Assembly (NCBI GenBank): GCA_020310875.1
Contig: MU260074.1
Location: forward strand, 502,501-566,500
Source of the DNA: Ceratopteris richardii
Lineage: Eukaryota; Streptophyta; Polypodiopsida; Polypodiales; Pteridaceae
Direction of reading: 5' to 3'
DNA length: 64,000 bases
Part shown: positions 32,885-44,223 of the stretch, in pieces
Position numbering within the stretch: the first letter of the stretch is position 1
Layout: every line of letters starts with the position of its first letter
The notes under the pieces: generated by a model
The model's input: only the letters and a program-made list of their open reading frames with translations
Databases searched by the model: none
What the model was told of the DNA's origin: nothing
Made by a program: the position numbers and the translations under genes

Positions 32885-35312
32885 TCAAAAATGCACATTG
32901 TTAGTGACAAATGTTGCTTTGAAAAGAGGAGAGGTCCTTTGTAATTGTCTTCTAAAGAACCAATCAAAAAGCTCTCTGAAGGCATTGCTCTTTGTTACTC
33001 CTCCTCCTTTCCTTGTACACCTAAAGAAGCTTGTCCTTGCTTGATAATGAGATTTTTCCATGCCTTGGGTGTTCCACATGGCAAGTGGTTCTTTTTCTGC
33101 AAAGAATGCACCATGCACAAGAAGAATATGCTGGAAAGCAGAAGAATTTCATTAGATCTTTATTTCAATTAAAAATAAATAAATTGAATAAAATATCTTT
33201 GGAGCTCACCAAGTAGTATGTTATGTCTTTGGCACCCCATGCCTCTATGATGGTTTCTATAAGCTCTGTGGTCGCCTTTCTGAAATCTGTCACATAACTT
33301 TTTGATGTTACGTGCTGCCTCATGATCTTTAAAAGATTATCTAGTTTGACCCACACCTCCATTCTCTTTTTTGCTATTTCTGGTTTGCTTTTTACATTAG
33401 TCGTGACCTCACAAAATGTTTTCCATGAATTCCACATGGCATTAAGTTGTTTGCCATCATGGTTGCTGAAGAATCTCCTTGCTTTTGCACCTCCCATTGA
33501 GACATCCTGTAAAACATCACCTGTATTTTGTGAAAGCTTTGGATCTTTTCTTAGATGAACATCACCACCATGAAACCCCATTTCTGAAAGAAGACATTCA
33601 CATTTTTTTATGCATTCATCTGCAAGAGTTGTAGGCTTGATAGAATATGCATAATCCAAGTGAAGACGGACCAACTTGTCAATGATTCTTAACTCTGCAT
33701 GTAGTGTACATATGTGTACATTTGTCAATGCTATTGGAAGTATGGGATCCCAAATCATTGAAGAAGATGAGTAGTTACGAAGAATAACATTTTGTCTAGA
33801 AGGAGCCTCTTCACCCTCAGCTCTAGTAATCCATCCATTTGTGCCTGGGCTTTGCATGCAGTACAAGCAAGGGTATTTAGAATTTGCTCCCCCACTTATA
33901 CCAAACATGCATTTGAGTGTCTTTAGGTCTCCACTCAAATGCCACTCAACTTGAAAGTTTCCGTAGTCTTTGACATTCAACAATTCTCCTGCATGATGCC
34001 CTTGGATAACATTTGGAATGTTTGTCTGTGAGAATAACCATTTAAGTGTTTTATGGCTCTCAGATGGAACTTGAGCACAGCCAACCCACCATAACTCCAT
34101 TTCTGATTGTACTTTGAGAGATGGAGTATCCAATTTCCCAAGGCTATAGTCCAAAGCTTTGTTCATCAGTGCAATGCTTATTCTCTCCATCTTTTGATGT
34201 TTTTTAAGCTCAGCTTCATCAAGTTTGATTACAAATTTCAATAGACCAGAACATTCATGCTCTTTTATATTATAGAACTGAACCATGTATGTTTGAAGTT
34301 TTATAACATCTATCCATATGTTGTTAAATGCATTGTAAGTGAAATGTAACTTTTGTTTTCCTACTTCGTAAGGCATGTTACCGTGAATATGTTTATATTC
34401 ACCAAATACTGATGTGATCTTCTTATTCAAGCAGAGCCGAAACTTTCCTACATGATGGGGTCTAGGCAATCCAAAACTTCTAACTTTGTTAAATTTTAAA
34501 AATTCACACCAAACTTTTGAAATTGCTCTATAACCTTTCCTACTCACTCCGACACTATCACAAATATTTTGAATTTGAGATGGTTCTAGTAAAAGATTCA
34601 TTTCTGTCATGAGTTTTTGAAAAACAAAGCGTTTCAAGCATGTATTTTCATTTAGTTTCAATAGTTTTAAAACATCATTTTGACTCAAAATTTCATTACA
34701 GAAATGTATGCGCTCAAAACTGCTCGACATATTGAAACCTAGCACATTTGTCACATGATCTCTAACAATTTTCATTCTTTTCTTTTTCTGGCCAGATTTT
34801 TCAGTCAAATCTAAAAAAGGTTTTACTCGTTTTGACCGCATTCTCAAACCTATAGGAGTTTCTTTCATTTTTTTAAAAGACTCTAACTGAGAAGATAAAG
34901 TGGATAATTTGTTTTCTAGCTCCCTCATATGTAAATTCTTCTGGTGTAGTGTGTTTTGTAAATAGTTTATGTATTGTACATAATTCCTTGAAATATCCCA
35001 GAGCCTTGAACAATAGCCTCGTAAACCATCCTCACCATCTCCCACAAATCTAATCAGATCATGAAGATTATGAAAAGGGGGGTACCTTCCAGTTTGTGGA
35101 TCAATTGGATAAACAGATCCATCTGTCCATATGTCGATATGTTTCTTGCCTTCCTTTCGCAATCCATCTACTTCAAGAGGATGAAGAGCCCTTCGAAATA
35201 CGTTTCTTGTCGTCGCATACTCCTGACTAACTGCAATGTTGATATGGAACTTTTTACAATGATTTCGAATGTTTGAAAGCTCAGGGAGAGTATTTGGGTT
35301 AACGTTCTCCAT
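32885..35312 (-). CDS. Putative transposase of T (2 exons, 782 aa)
   Basis: Exons (minus) 35312-33210 and 33130-32885. The donor TTG/GTGAGC and acceptor TTTCCAG join in frame (TYYL/HILLVHGAFF). Residues about 105-150 are coiled coil (NYLQNTLHQKNLHMRELENK). The core contains KLDEAELKKHQKMER (about 363), WHLSGDLKTLKCMFGISGG (about 460), a CLYCMQS pair (about 480), HICTLHAELRI (about 532) and, in exon 2, TQGMEKSHYQARTSF (E726). Spread acidic residues with a zinc-like insert suggest an RNase H-fold DDE enzyme, but I cannot name its superfamily and the catalytic residues are guesses. It is the only candidate for mobility inside T and lies next to the right end. Other possible exons further left were not convincing. 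Confidence 0.7.
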
Positions 35313-35419
35313 GGTCTGCTATGAAAAATGACCAGCAAGTGTCTAAAATGACGTGAAAGGGAGAAACAGGCTTGCTATGAAAAGTAGAGAAAAAGAGCGC
35401 AAAACGTGATCAGCACACA

Positions 35420-35427
35420 TTATATAG
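35420..35427 (-). promoter_or_regulatory. TATA box for the transposase
   Basis: Minus strand CCTATATAATG, about 110 bp before the start at 35312. Further upstream is a near-tandem GGCGTAAGATATCACACAAA word (35460-35510). Confidence 0.55.
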
Positions 35428-35642
35428 GTCCGTGAACAAGAGGAAAATTCAACTTTTGAGACGTAAGATATCACACAAACTTCGAGGCGTAAGATATCAC
35501 ACAAACTTTTCATGATTATATGATACGAGTTTCTCTCTCTTCAAAATTTGCATAAGATACGTTTTAAATGAACTTACACGGAATTTCTTAAAGGATTTGA
35601 CAACTTTAATCCCAATTAAGCACAACTAATTGAAATCCTTAC

Positions 35643-35675
35643 ACGGCCCTTTTTGGGCCGTTTTTCGCCCTAATG
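35643..35675 (-). repeat. Right terminal inverted repeat of T
   Basis: The complement begins CATTAGGGCGAAAAACGGCC, identical to the left end for 20 bases. It includes an internal CGGCCCAAAAAGGGCCG palindrome. Confidence 0.92.
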
Positions 35676-37820
35676 GGGAGTATAGCAAAAGCTTCATTGA
35701 AGTTGGACCTTGTTGGATCTTCTATTGTTGATGGTATTGAACACATTGAAAAGGTAATACTCGTTAATCAAGAAATGGAAACATGAAAAGGTAGATTTCT
35801 TTGTTTGTCTTTTGGGAAAAGAAAGCAATAGATAATGTTTTGAGAATAAGAAGTGTTGAAATTCTTGCAAATTGATAGTTGCTCATATCATTTTTTGGAA
35901 GTAAAGTGCAGGTGTGTGAAAAACTGAATCAAGAAAGCTGAAGATAAGGTAAAATGTGTCTATCATTGCATTTGTAGAGTGCTTTTTGACCAAATACCAA
36001 GAAAAATTATTGATCTTGGGAAGATGACATGATTGCATTGAGGAAAGTCAAGTAAAGTAGCTAGATGCAAGTAGATAAGATCTATTTGTTAACCAAGGCA
36101 AAGCAATAATCTTGAGAAAAGTTTATTTGCATCTTGAAAAGAAAAATGTTTGAGTTTATCCTTGCAAAAATTGATATTTACACTTCTTAGCATGTTTTTC
36201 CTTGGGAAATTTTGCTCAAGAACTGTTGAGATAGCAAAGCATAAAGGAGTATAACCAATCAGGAAATACAGAATCAATAGATCACTAAAACAAGAAACCT
36301 TAAGTAAAGTGTTTACCTTAATTTAGGGCAAAATACTAAAAAAAAATTCATAAAAGCCATTAAAACATTCAAACAAAATTCTTTTTTCCTTAGGAAGTTG
36401 GATTGAAGTGTTGTTGTCATGAGTAAAGGTTAAAAAGTGAAAAGAAAGCCAAAAAATTGGACGTTTAGAAAAACACGATTCTCTTCACAGGATCGCTAAT
36501 TTTTCTTGATGGTGTAAAATTGCAGGTGACATGTGATTTGGAGTTGGTGAAGAATCTTGAAGAGGATTAAGAGGAGAAAAGACTTAAAATTGCAAAAAAA
36601 CAAGAAGTATAGAAAAAATACAATTCTCTGCACAGGATCGCGATTCTCTGTAAAAGGAAAAAATTTTAATTATTGTGCACATTTGGGTTTGTGGTAGGTA
36701 ATTGTAAGAGACTTCACTAAGTTGAGCAAGTAAGGAAAATCAAATTTTAAAAAATCAGTTAGGATTGAGCATCAAGTGGATAAAGTGGAAATTAAGTACA
36801 GAATCGCGATTTTCACTGGTGGATAATGGGAGTGACCAATGATGAAAAGTTAGGAATTGTGGATTAAAACCATAAAATTGTTGAAGAATAAAAATTGGAT
36901 AAGAAAAAAGTCAAAATTCTGAGGAAATTGCACAAGGTCACGATTGTGTGAACACTATAAAAACATGGAATCTCAGAAGAAAACTTATTTGAGTGAGGAA
37001 GAGAGAGAGGGAGAGCAAGAACAAAATTGCGATCGTCTGCAACCATAAGTTTTTGGAGATTTTTGTATCAAGCAAGCAACGTAAGGAAGCCTCAGTACAT
37101 TTTTTTGCATTTCTTCAAATTTTATAGGAAGATTAAAGCACAAAAACACATAAAATAGCAAAAACACAAAATCGCAATGTTTTTTGAGTTTTCAGTGGAA
37201 AAAATAATGATTTTGATTAAATTTTTTCATTGCATGTTAAACAGTTACTAAGGCGATTCTATTGAAGAAACAAAAAGTTGAAAATCAAGACCTCAAAAAA
37301 TTTTTAAATCTAAATAGAATCGCGATTCTGTGAGCAATCACAACATCGCAATTCTCTGAAACAAAGCACAAAATTGCGATTCCTAGAGCACGATTTTCAT
37401 AAGAGAATCATGTTTCTAACGATTGTGAGCAATCACGATCGTTTGGGAACAGAATCGTGAAAAACATGATTCCCATCATAGAATCATGGAAAACACGATT
37501 CCCATCAGAGAATCGTGGAAAACACGATTCCCGTCACAGAATCGTGGAAAACACGATTGTCATCGCAGAATAGTGGAAAACACGATTCTCATCACAAAAT
37601 CGTGAAAAACACGATTCTCATCACATAATCGTGAAAAACACGATTCCCATCACAGAATCGTGGAAAACACGATTCTCATCACAAAATCGTGAGAAAAACA
37701 CGATTCTCACAACAGAATCGTGAAAAACACGATTCCCATCACAGAATCGTGAAAAACACGATTCTCATCATAGAATCGTGAAAAACACGATTCTCTCCAC
37801 AGAATCGTGAAATTAATTGA
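35676..37820 (+). repeat. E3 leader, continued after T
   Basis: Starts with the rest of the primer site (GGGAGTATAG). No coding sequence. AATCGCGATT and ACGATTCTC words become frequent from about 36480 and form an ordered array from 37430. Confidence 0.75.
37430..37808 (+). repeat. About 29 bp minisatellite of hairpins in the E3 leader
   Basis: About 12 units of the form CACGATTCCCATCACAGAAT plus CGTGGAAAA. Each AATCGTG GAAAA CACGATT can pair (7 bp stem, 5 base loop). It ends 13 bp before the gag ATG at 37821. Not CRISPR: there are no unique spacers and this is plant DNA. Confidence 0.88.
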
Positions 37821-40276
37821 ATGATCCTTAGGTCTGGTAATATATTGCACACACATTCTAAGCAAGAGCTAGTAAGAAAGGACGTAGAGCCAGTGATAGG
37901 AGAAGTGCAAGAAAAAGATTTCGGGCAACAAATTAACATGGAGAATTTAAATGAAACCAATGAATTCTCTGAAGCTGGTGATTACAGAAACATTCTCAAA
38001 TACATGTATACAAATAGGTTTGGAACCTATGTATATCAGGATGGAATGCATAAGTTCCTCATCAGATTGAGAAACTTAGAGGTTCCCCTGAACATAACAC
38101 CAGTAGCACAATTCAAGGATGGTAGATATGAGGATAGGCAAGGATGTGTATACATCTTCTCACAAGACCCAGAAAATTCTAATGACCTAGGGCAATGTGC
38201 AGACAAGAGACCTTGGGAACAAAACCTAGGGCAACCAGAGTTGCCAAGACCACATGAAACTTACAATAATAGTGAACAACAACAAGGTAGGAGAACACAT
38301 ACTTCCCCAAACCCTTTTGAAAAAGAACCAAAAGGATCTAATGACTTTCCTTTGAGAAGAAGACATCATTGGCAAAATCAAGGCAGAATGCTTAGACCCT
38401 ATCAAGTAGCCAAGTGCATGAAAAATCAATATGAAGGATATTCTGATCTTCATGCCCATGCTGCGAAATTTAGACAATTAATTAGAGCAGAAGAAGTAGA
38501 GGATTACAAAGTCCAATTTGAGGCATTTGGTTTAACCCTAACAGGACCTGCATTATCTTGGTTCATTCCCTTGAGAAAGGAAATGTACCCAGAGATTGAA
38601 TCCTTCCATGAAGCCTTCATAGGGGAGTTATCAAAAACTGGAATAAAACATAGCACAACTACCTTGATACATAGCTTTAAATAGCAAAAAGATGAAAACG
38701 TCAGAGAGGCAGCCAGGAGATTCAAGAAGTATATTGATAGATGTCCCAGAGAGGAGGTACCATCCATGGCAAGACAAGTATCCCTATTCATAGAAGGATT
38801 AAGAAGTGCCCAATTAAGAACCTTGGTGTATTATAGGAGATGCCCTGACCTAGGAGCATGTGTGAAGGGGGCAGGAGGATAACAGAGGACAATACTTGTT
38901 AGCATTTGATCAACCTAGAACAAATGAAGATAAAATCCCACCAGCAGAAGAATTGGCACAAGCCATTGCTAAAGCCCAAGAAGTTAGCACCAAAACAAAT
39001 TTGATAAACACCAAGATAACAAGAAATAAAAAATGCTAATTGTGGAGAAAATCATTTGGTACAACAATGTCCATATAAAAAACCACAAGATTTGCAAGAT
39101 ACGAAAACATTCAAATACTGTACACTAGAAAGAAAATGGACAAATCATACCAGAGAAGAATGCCTCTACAATAAACAACCCATTAAGGAGAGAGAATATG
39201 AAAACCAAAGAGAATCTAGGTTCATTGAGCAACCAAGACACGTACTTGGGCAACAACCTCCATTACCAACAAATGTGGTACCAATCAAATACACACCAAT
39301 AGAAGAGGGAAACTCAAGAATAAGATCACCATATAAAGAAGATTATTATTGGAATGAAGGATATCGGGAAGAGTGGGAGGGATATGAGATGAAAGAACCA
39401 GAACTACAAGCCCTAGATTTGGGGAATGGGAGAATTGAGGTGGATATAGCCACATTCATATATATAACCAATAATTATATGTCCAATCAGAAACCTCAGT
39501 TCAAAGGGAGCCAAAAGATAACTTGTTATAGATGTGGGGGAGAACATTTCATTAGAGACTGTCCACAACCTCCTACACTAAGAATAGAAGGAGCCTATTG
39601 CAAGGATTGTGGCAGGGAACATTTAATAAAGGATTGTCCAAGAAATACTCAAAAACAACAAAATACATCTAATAACATACCATTGAAAACAGTCAACATC
39701 ATGGAGCAAGAAGAAGTGAGTGACCTTGACCAAGTAAATGTAAATGCTATAACAAGGGCATAAACTAAACAACAAGAAACAACTAAAGAACAAAATAAGA
39801 GTTCAGTTTCAAAGGTGAAGAAAAATAGACAAAAAGGGAAATGGGAAAGGAAAATGAGAATGGGTAAAAGTTTGGAAGAAGTGGAACAGTCAAACCATAG
39901 TCCACCTCAAAATACACAAACCCAGCCAGAGATAAGAAATTCACAGATTCTAGACACCTTGATAAAAGCATACAAGGGAAGAATTCAAGAAGGACCAAAT
40001 CCTACAGACCATGTAATGGCTTATCCTATGCCGGATATAGAGCATGAAAGGATGCAAAAATGCAAACAAATCATACAAGAAGCACAACTCAAACTGGGGG
40101 AATTTGACAATTCTCAAACAACAGTTGGGGAAACAAAGGCAACAAGAACAAGGAAAATTACTGATCAAGACGATAACTCACAAATTACATTCCAGGTAAA
40201 TATAGATAAACAATGTACAATCTTATACCACATCACAATGGAGGAATTGGTAAAACAGAATCCTCACTTACAATAA
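37821..40276 (+). pseudogene. E3 gag, broken
   Basis: Opens MILRSGNILHTHSKQ (compare MNLRSG in E1). The capsid segment LRPYQVAKCMKNQYEGYSDL ... FGLTLTGPALSWFIPLRKEM is colinear with that of E1. A TAG stop ends the first piece at 38684. Stops and shifts follow to 39056. The second piece holds two zinc knuckles CYRCGGEHFIRDC and CKDCGREHLIKDC (about 39529-39650); a third, upstream one (NCGENHLVQQC, about 39040) is frame-broken. The last piece, 39815-40276, is the gag-protease linker. Would form the RNA-packaging capsid; inactive here. Confidence 0.88.
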
Positions 40277-40279
40277 AAA

Positions 40280-41017
40280 ATGAAAAAATGGGAAGCAATA
40301 CCAGAGAATCTTGATCCACAGCCACAAGAATTGGAGGAATTGTGGTACATTCCTATTGATAAGATAGGAGGATATTGTGAAGGAGAAGAGGGAAACTCAA
40401 CCCTAAAAATACAATTTGGTAAAAATTATGCCAAAGCTATATTGGATAGTGGATCAGGTGTGGCCATCATGACTAAACAAACTTGGGAAAGATGGGGAAA
40501 AAAAGAATTAATACCCACTAAAATGAGATTGCAACTTGCAGATGGACACATAGAAAAACCCCTAGGAATATGGGAAAATGTGATTGTGGACATATGTGGA
40601 ATAGAAATAGAGCATACTTTTCCCATCGTTGAATTTCCACAATCCACGTCATATGAAATTATCCTAAGAAGACCATTAATGAGACAAATGCAAATTGTGC
40701 AAGATTGGGGTAATGATTGCCTATACCTTCAGAGCAAAGGAAGGATAACCAGAGTGAATCTAAGAAATGTTCATTATTGTGATATATCCCCTCAAGAATG
40801 GTTCAAAATACATCAAAATCAGGAATTGAGTGAAGAATCAGAATTGGAAGATCAGAATGAAACAAAATCATCAATATGGAAGTGCAATGTGTTAAGAAAC
40901 CTTACAAATGAAAAAGGAAGATTAAGAAGAGAAGATTGTATAGAAGGGAGAAAATTACAAGATGAGAGCTATATACCACAAAAATTCAAAGATGAAGAAT
41001 TTGAGCCTTATGGCTAG
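40280..41017 (+). pseudogene. E3 protease segment
   Basis: Open piece of 245 codons with NYAKAILDSGSGVAIMTKQT (active D-S-G, about 40435-40470) and IILRRPLMRQMQIVQDWG, where E1 has LGRPFL. The catalytic triplet is intact. It is separated from RT by stops between 41018 and 41442, so no polyprotein can be made. Confidence 0.87.
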
Positions 41018-41442
41018 AACCATATTTTGGCCACCATGGATTTAACCAAAGATGAGTATGTGGGAGTGAGATTCCAAAATGAAGAAGGATATGATGTTTT
41101 TCACATAGGAATACAAATAATAAAGGTATCAAAAACAAAGGAGGACAAGGAAAAAGAAATAATATTGAAAAATGGAAAAACACAATATTTGGAAGAGGTA
41201 AAAGCTGTAGATGCAATAAAAGATAAAATCTCAGGCAAATATAGAAAAAAAAACACAAAGAAATAGAAAAAGATCAAGAGGAGGGAAAAACTGAGAAAAT
41301 GACAAACAAGGATCAACAATTTTATGTACCTGCAAATTTCAAGACTTATGAAGTAGAAGATAGACTACTTTTAAAAATGAAACCAAAGAGGGAAAAGAAA
41401 AGAGGAGAGGCATATGACAATGAGGAATAAACTAAAAAGGTA

Positions 41443-42918
41443 ATGATCACCCATGAAGAAGGGGAAGAAAGACATATTGTAATAGCTGATGACATGACAA
41501 ATCAAGAGGAGGAAGCATTAAGAAAACTAGCTAAGAACTATAGGGATGTGTTTGCCTATAGCTACAAGGATTTGAAAGGTATTGATCCTAAAATCTGTGA
41601 ACATAAGATCCTTATTACACCTGAGGCAAAGCCTAGCAAACAAAGACATTACACATTCAATGATAAATACTTTGCTAAAATAAAGGAAGAAATTGACAAG
41701 CTGCTGGCTGCCAATTTCATCTATGAGATTGAATACACAGAATGGATATCTCCTATAGTTGTAGTAACAAAAAAGAATGGGAAACTTAGGGTATGCATTA
41801 ACATGAAAAAGTGAATGCTGCAACTATAAGGGATAGCTACCCATTGCCAATAACAAACCATCTTCTAGAAAGAGTTGCAGGAAAGGAGGTTTATAGTTTT
41901 TTGGATGGCTTTTCAGGATACAATCAGGTACCCATAGCTTTGGAAGAACAACATAAAACTGCATTTTCCACAGAATGGGGAATTTATGCTTTTAGGGTCA
42001 TGCCCTTTGGGTTAGCTAATGCCCCAACAACTTTTCAAAGATTGATGTGTCATATCTTTAAAGAATTCCTGAGGAATGTAATGGAAATCTATGAGGATGA
42101 TCTGTGTGCTTTTTCATTAAAAAGACAGGATTATTTGGAAGATTTAGAAAACATATTCAGGAAATGCAGAACATACAGAGTATGTAAATCCAGAGAAGTT
42201 TGTATTCTTTGTAAGACAAGCGAGAATGTTAGGCCACATAGTTTCCAAAAATGGAATTTCAACTGATGAGAAAAAAATAAAGGCCATAGTAGAACTTCCA
42301 AGACCAAAAAATGTAAAGGAACTTCAAACTTTCATGGGACATTGCGAGTATTATAGAAAATTTGTACACAAGTTTGCTGACATAGCTAAACCTTTGTATG
42401 CTTTGATCACAAAATTTGGGTGGACCAAAGAGTGTGACCAAGCTTTTGAGACTCTAAAAACTTGTTTGGTAACAGCACCAATTCTGAAAACACCCTAGTG
42501 GGATAAAATTTTCCATGTCCATGTGGATGCTTCAAATTATGCTTTGGGATGTGTGTTAGCACAACCAATAGAAGGAAGCAAATTGGATTTCCCAATTGCT
42601 TATGCTAGTAGGCAACTGAATTCAGCAGAGGAAAATTACACAACTACTGAGAGGGAAGGGTTGGGAATGATATTTGCTGTGAAAAAATATAGACATTACC
42701 TTTTGGCCAACAAGCTTAAATTTTTTGTGGATCACCAAGCTTTACTTTACTTAGTAAACAAACCCTGTCACACTGGTAGAATAGTCAGATGGTTTCTTCT
42801 ACTAATGGAGTTTGAGTTTGAGGTGGTGATTAGACAGGGAAAAACACATTTGAGAGCAGATCATCTGTCCAGAATTCAAGCTAAAGAACCAAGTTCACCT
42901 TTACATGATGACCTGTGA
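41443..42918 (+). pseudogene. E3 reverse transcriptase and RNase H, broken
   Basis: RT pieces: WISPIVVVTKKNGKLRVCIN, a frameshift near 41808, FLDGFSGYNQV, FRVMPFGLANAPTTFQRL, and YEDD at 42090-42101 in place of YVDD. Another shift near 42226 leads into MLGHIVSKNGISTDEKKI, a stop at 42498 (CCC TAG), then RNase H from VHVDASNYALGCVLAQP to RADHLSRI, ending in TGA at 42918. The catalytic V-to-E change in YVDD would itself weaken RT. Order and motifs match E1. Confidence 0.9.
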
Positions 42919-42960
42919 GACACATACCTGTTCAAAATAGAAAGTATTCCTGAATGGGCC

Positions 42961-44223
42961 ATGAATTTAGTGCCTTTGTTAACCATGGGACCTTGCAAAG
43001 CATTTGGAAACAACACACATTTAGTATTACAAACCAGGAATTTTATGCTGCTGGCTGGGCACTTGTATAACCTCAACCATATAGGCATATTGGAATATTA
43101 TGCTCTAGAAGAGGAGCAACAGGAATATCTGAGAAGAGCTCATTGTTGGAACCCTTGTACTCATGCTTCTATAGTAGTCACCCTAAGTAATCTCAATAGG
43201 ATGGGGGTACATTGGCCTAATAAAATTCAAGAGGTAACAAAATATATTGCTAATTGCTGGAAATGTCAATCATTGCAAAATTCAGAACTTATAACTCTAT
43301 ATTGGTTTCAGAAGAACCCAGAATGGAGTGAGAACATCATTGAGGAGTTGAAAAGGAAGAAAAAAGGAAAACAAGAAAGAGAAAGTGCAGACTCAAAGAA
43401 TCTACAAATGATTTCTGAAGAATATCAACTAATAGGAGATCAATTGTATAAGAGAGGGATGGATGGATATTTAAGAATTTGTGTTCCTGAAGATAGATAT
43501 ATGGAAATGTTGGAGATGGCACATTCTGGAGTGGCGGGGGAGCATTTCTCAAGTGACAGGACTGCTAAACCCATATTATATTCTAGTTTTTGGTGGCCAA
43601 CTCTATTCTCTGATGCAAGAACATATGTAAAAAGATGTGACATTCATCAAAGGGTGAGTCAACCAAATAAAAGAGACAATATGCCATTAGTTCCATTAAT
43701 CTCAGCAAGAGCATTTAGTAAATGGGGGTTGGATTTCATTGGACCCATACATCCTCCAGCAAGACAATCCCATGCTGAATACATACTAGTAGCCACAAAT
43801 TACCTAACCAAATGGGCAGAGGGCAAGGCTACAAAAAGAAATGATGCTCAGACTACTGCAAGGTTTCTCTATGAAAATATCATTACCAGATTTGGACTAC
43901 CAATTGAATTCGTAAGTGATAGGGGGACTCATTTTTTGAACCAAATCATAGAAAACATAACTGAATATTTTATGATTAGTCATAGAAAGTCAGCCCCATA
44001 TCACCCACAAGCCAAATGGGTTAGCAGAAGTACTAATAAGGTACTTTGCATTGTATTGTCAAAATTGGTAAATACAAACAGGAATGATTGGGATTTACAA
44101 CTTAATCATGTCCTATGGCCCTATAGAGTGGCATACAAAACTGCATTAGGAACCACACCATTCAATCTGGTATATGGATAAAATGTAGTTCTACCCCTAG
44201 AATTCCTTATTCCAACACTAAAG
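42961..44223 (+). pseudogene. E3 integrase with duplicated zinc-finger region
   Basis: Nearly open. A first zinc-finger-like module reads FMLLAGHLYNLNHIGILEYY ... RRAHCWNPCTHAS ... IANCWKCQ (about 43030-43275). A second, canonical HHCC follows: EYQLIGDQLYKRGMDGYLRI ... MAHSGVAGEHFSSDRT ... VKRCDIHQ (about 43424-43655; the last C of CxxC is H). Catalytic core: FSKWGLDFIGPIHPP, FVSDRGTHFLNQ, then HPQAKWVSRSTNK. In the last, two compensating indels appear to have replaced the usual NGLAES, removing the catalytic Glu. A stop at 44179 ends the open piece. Confidence 0.88.

Larger units (their letters stand above)
22980..35675. mobile_element. 12.7 kb DNA transposon T with chromatin-gene cargo
   Basis: The two ends are inverted copies beginning CATTAGGGCGAAAAACGGCC. 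T lies exactly within the E3 primer site, so removing it rejoins that site. It carries four intron-containing genes with open frames (BAH-like, histone H3-Ulp1, unknown, putative transposase), 14 short hairpin repeats, one long hairpin and duplicated promoters. The target duplication cannot be resolved because the site is a G run: GG on the left, GGG on the right. The superfamily is not known to me; the TIR and transposase do not match CACTA, hAT, MULE or PIF/Harbinger patterns that I can recognise. Confidence 0.88.

Noticed and set aside
22970..35690. A defined 2 or 3 bp target duplication for T
   Set aside because: The site is a G run, so GG/GGG flanks cannot be resolved into a unique duplication.
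37430..37808. CRISPR-like regular array
   Set aside because: Repeats are contiguous with no unique spacers, lie in a plant retrotransposon leader and have no cas genes nearby.
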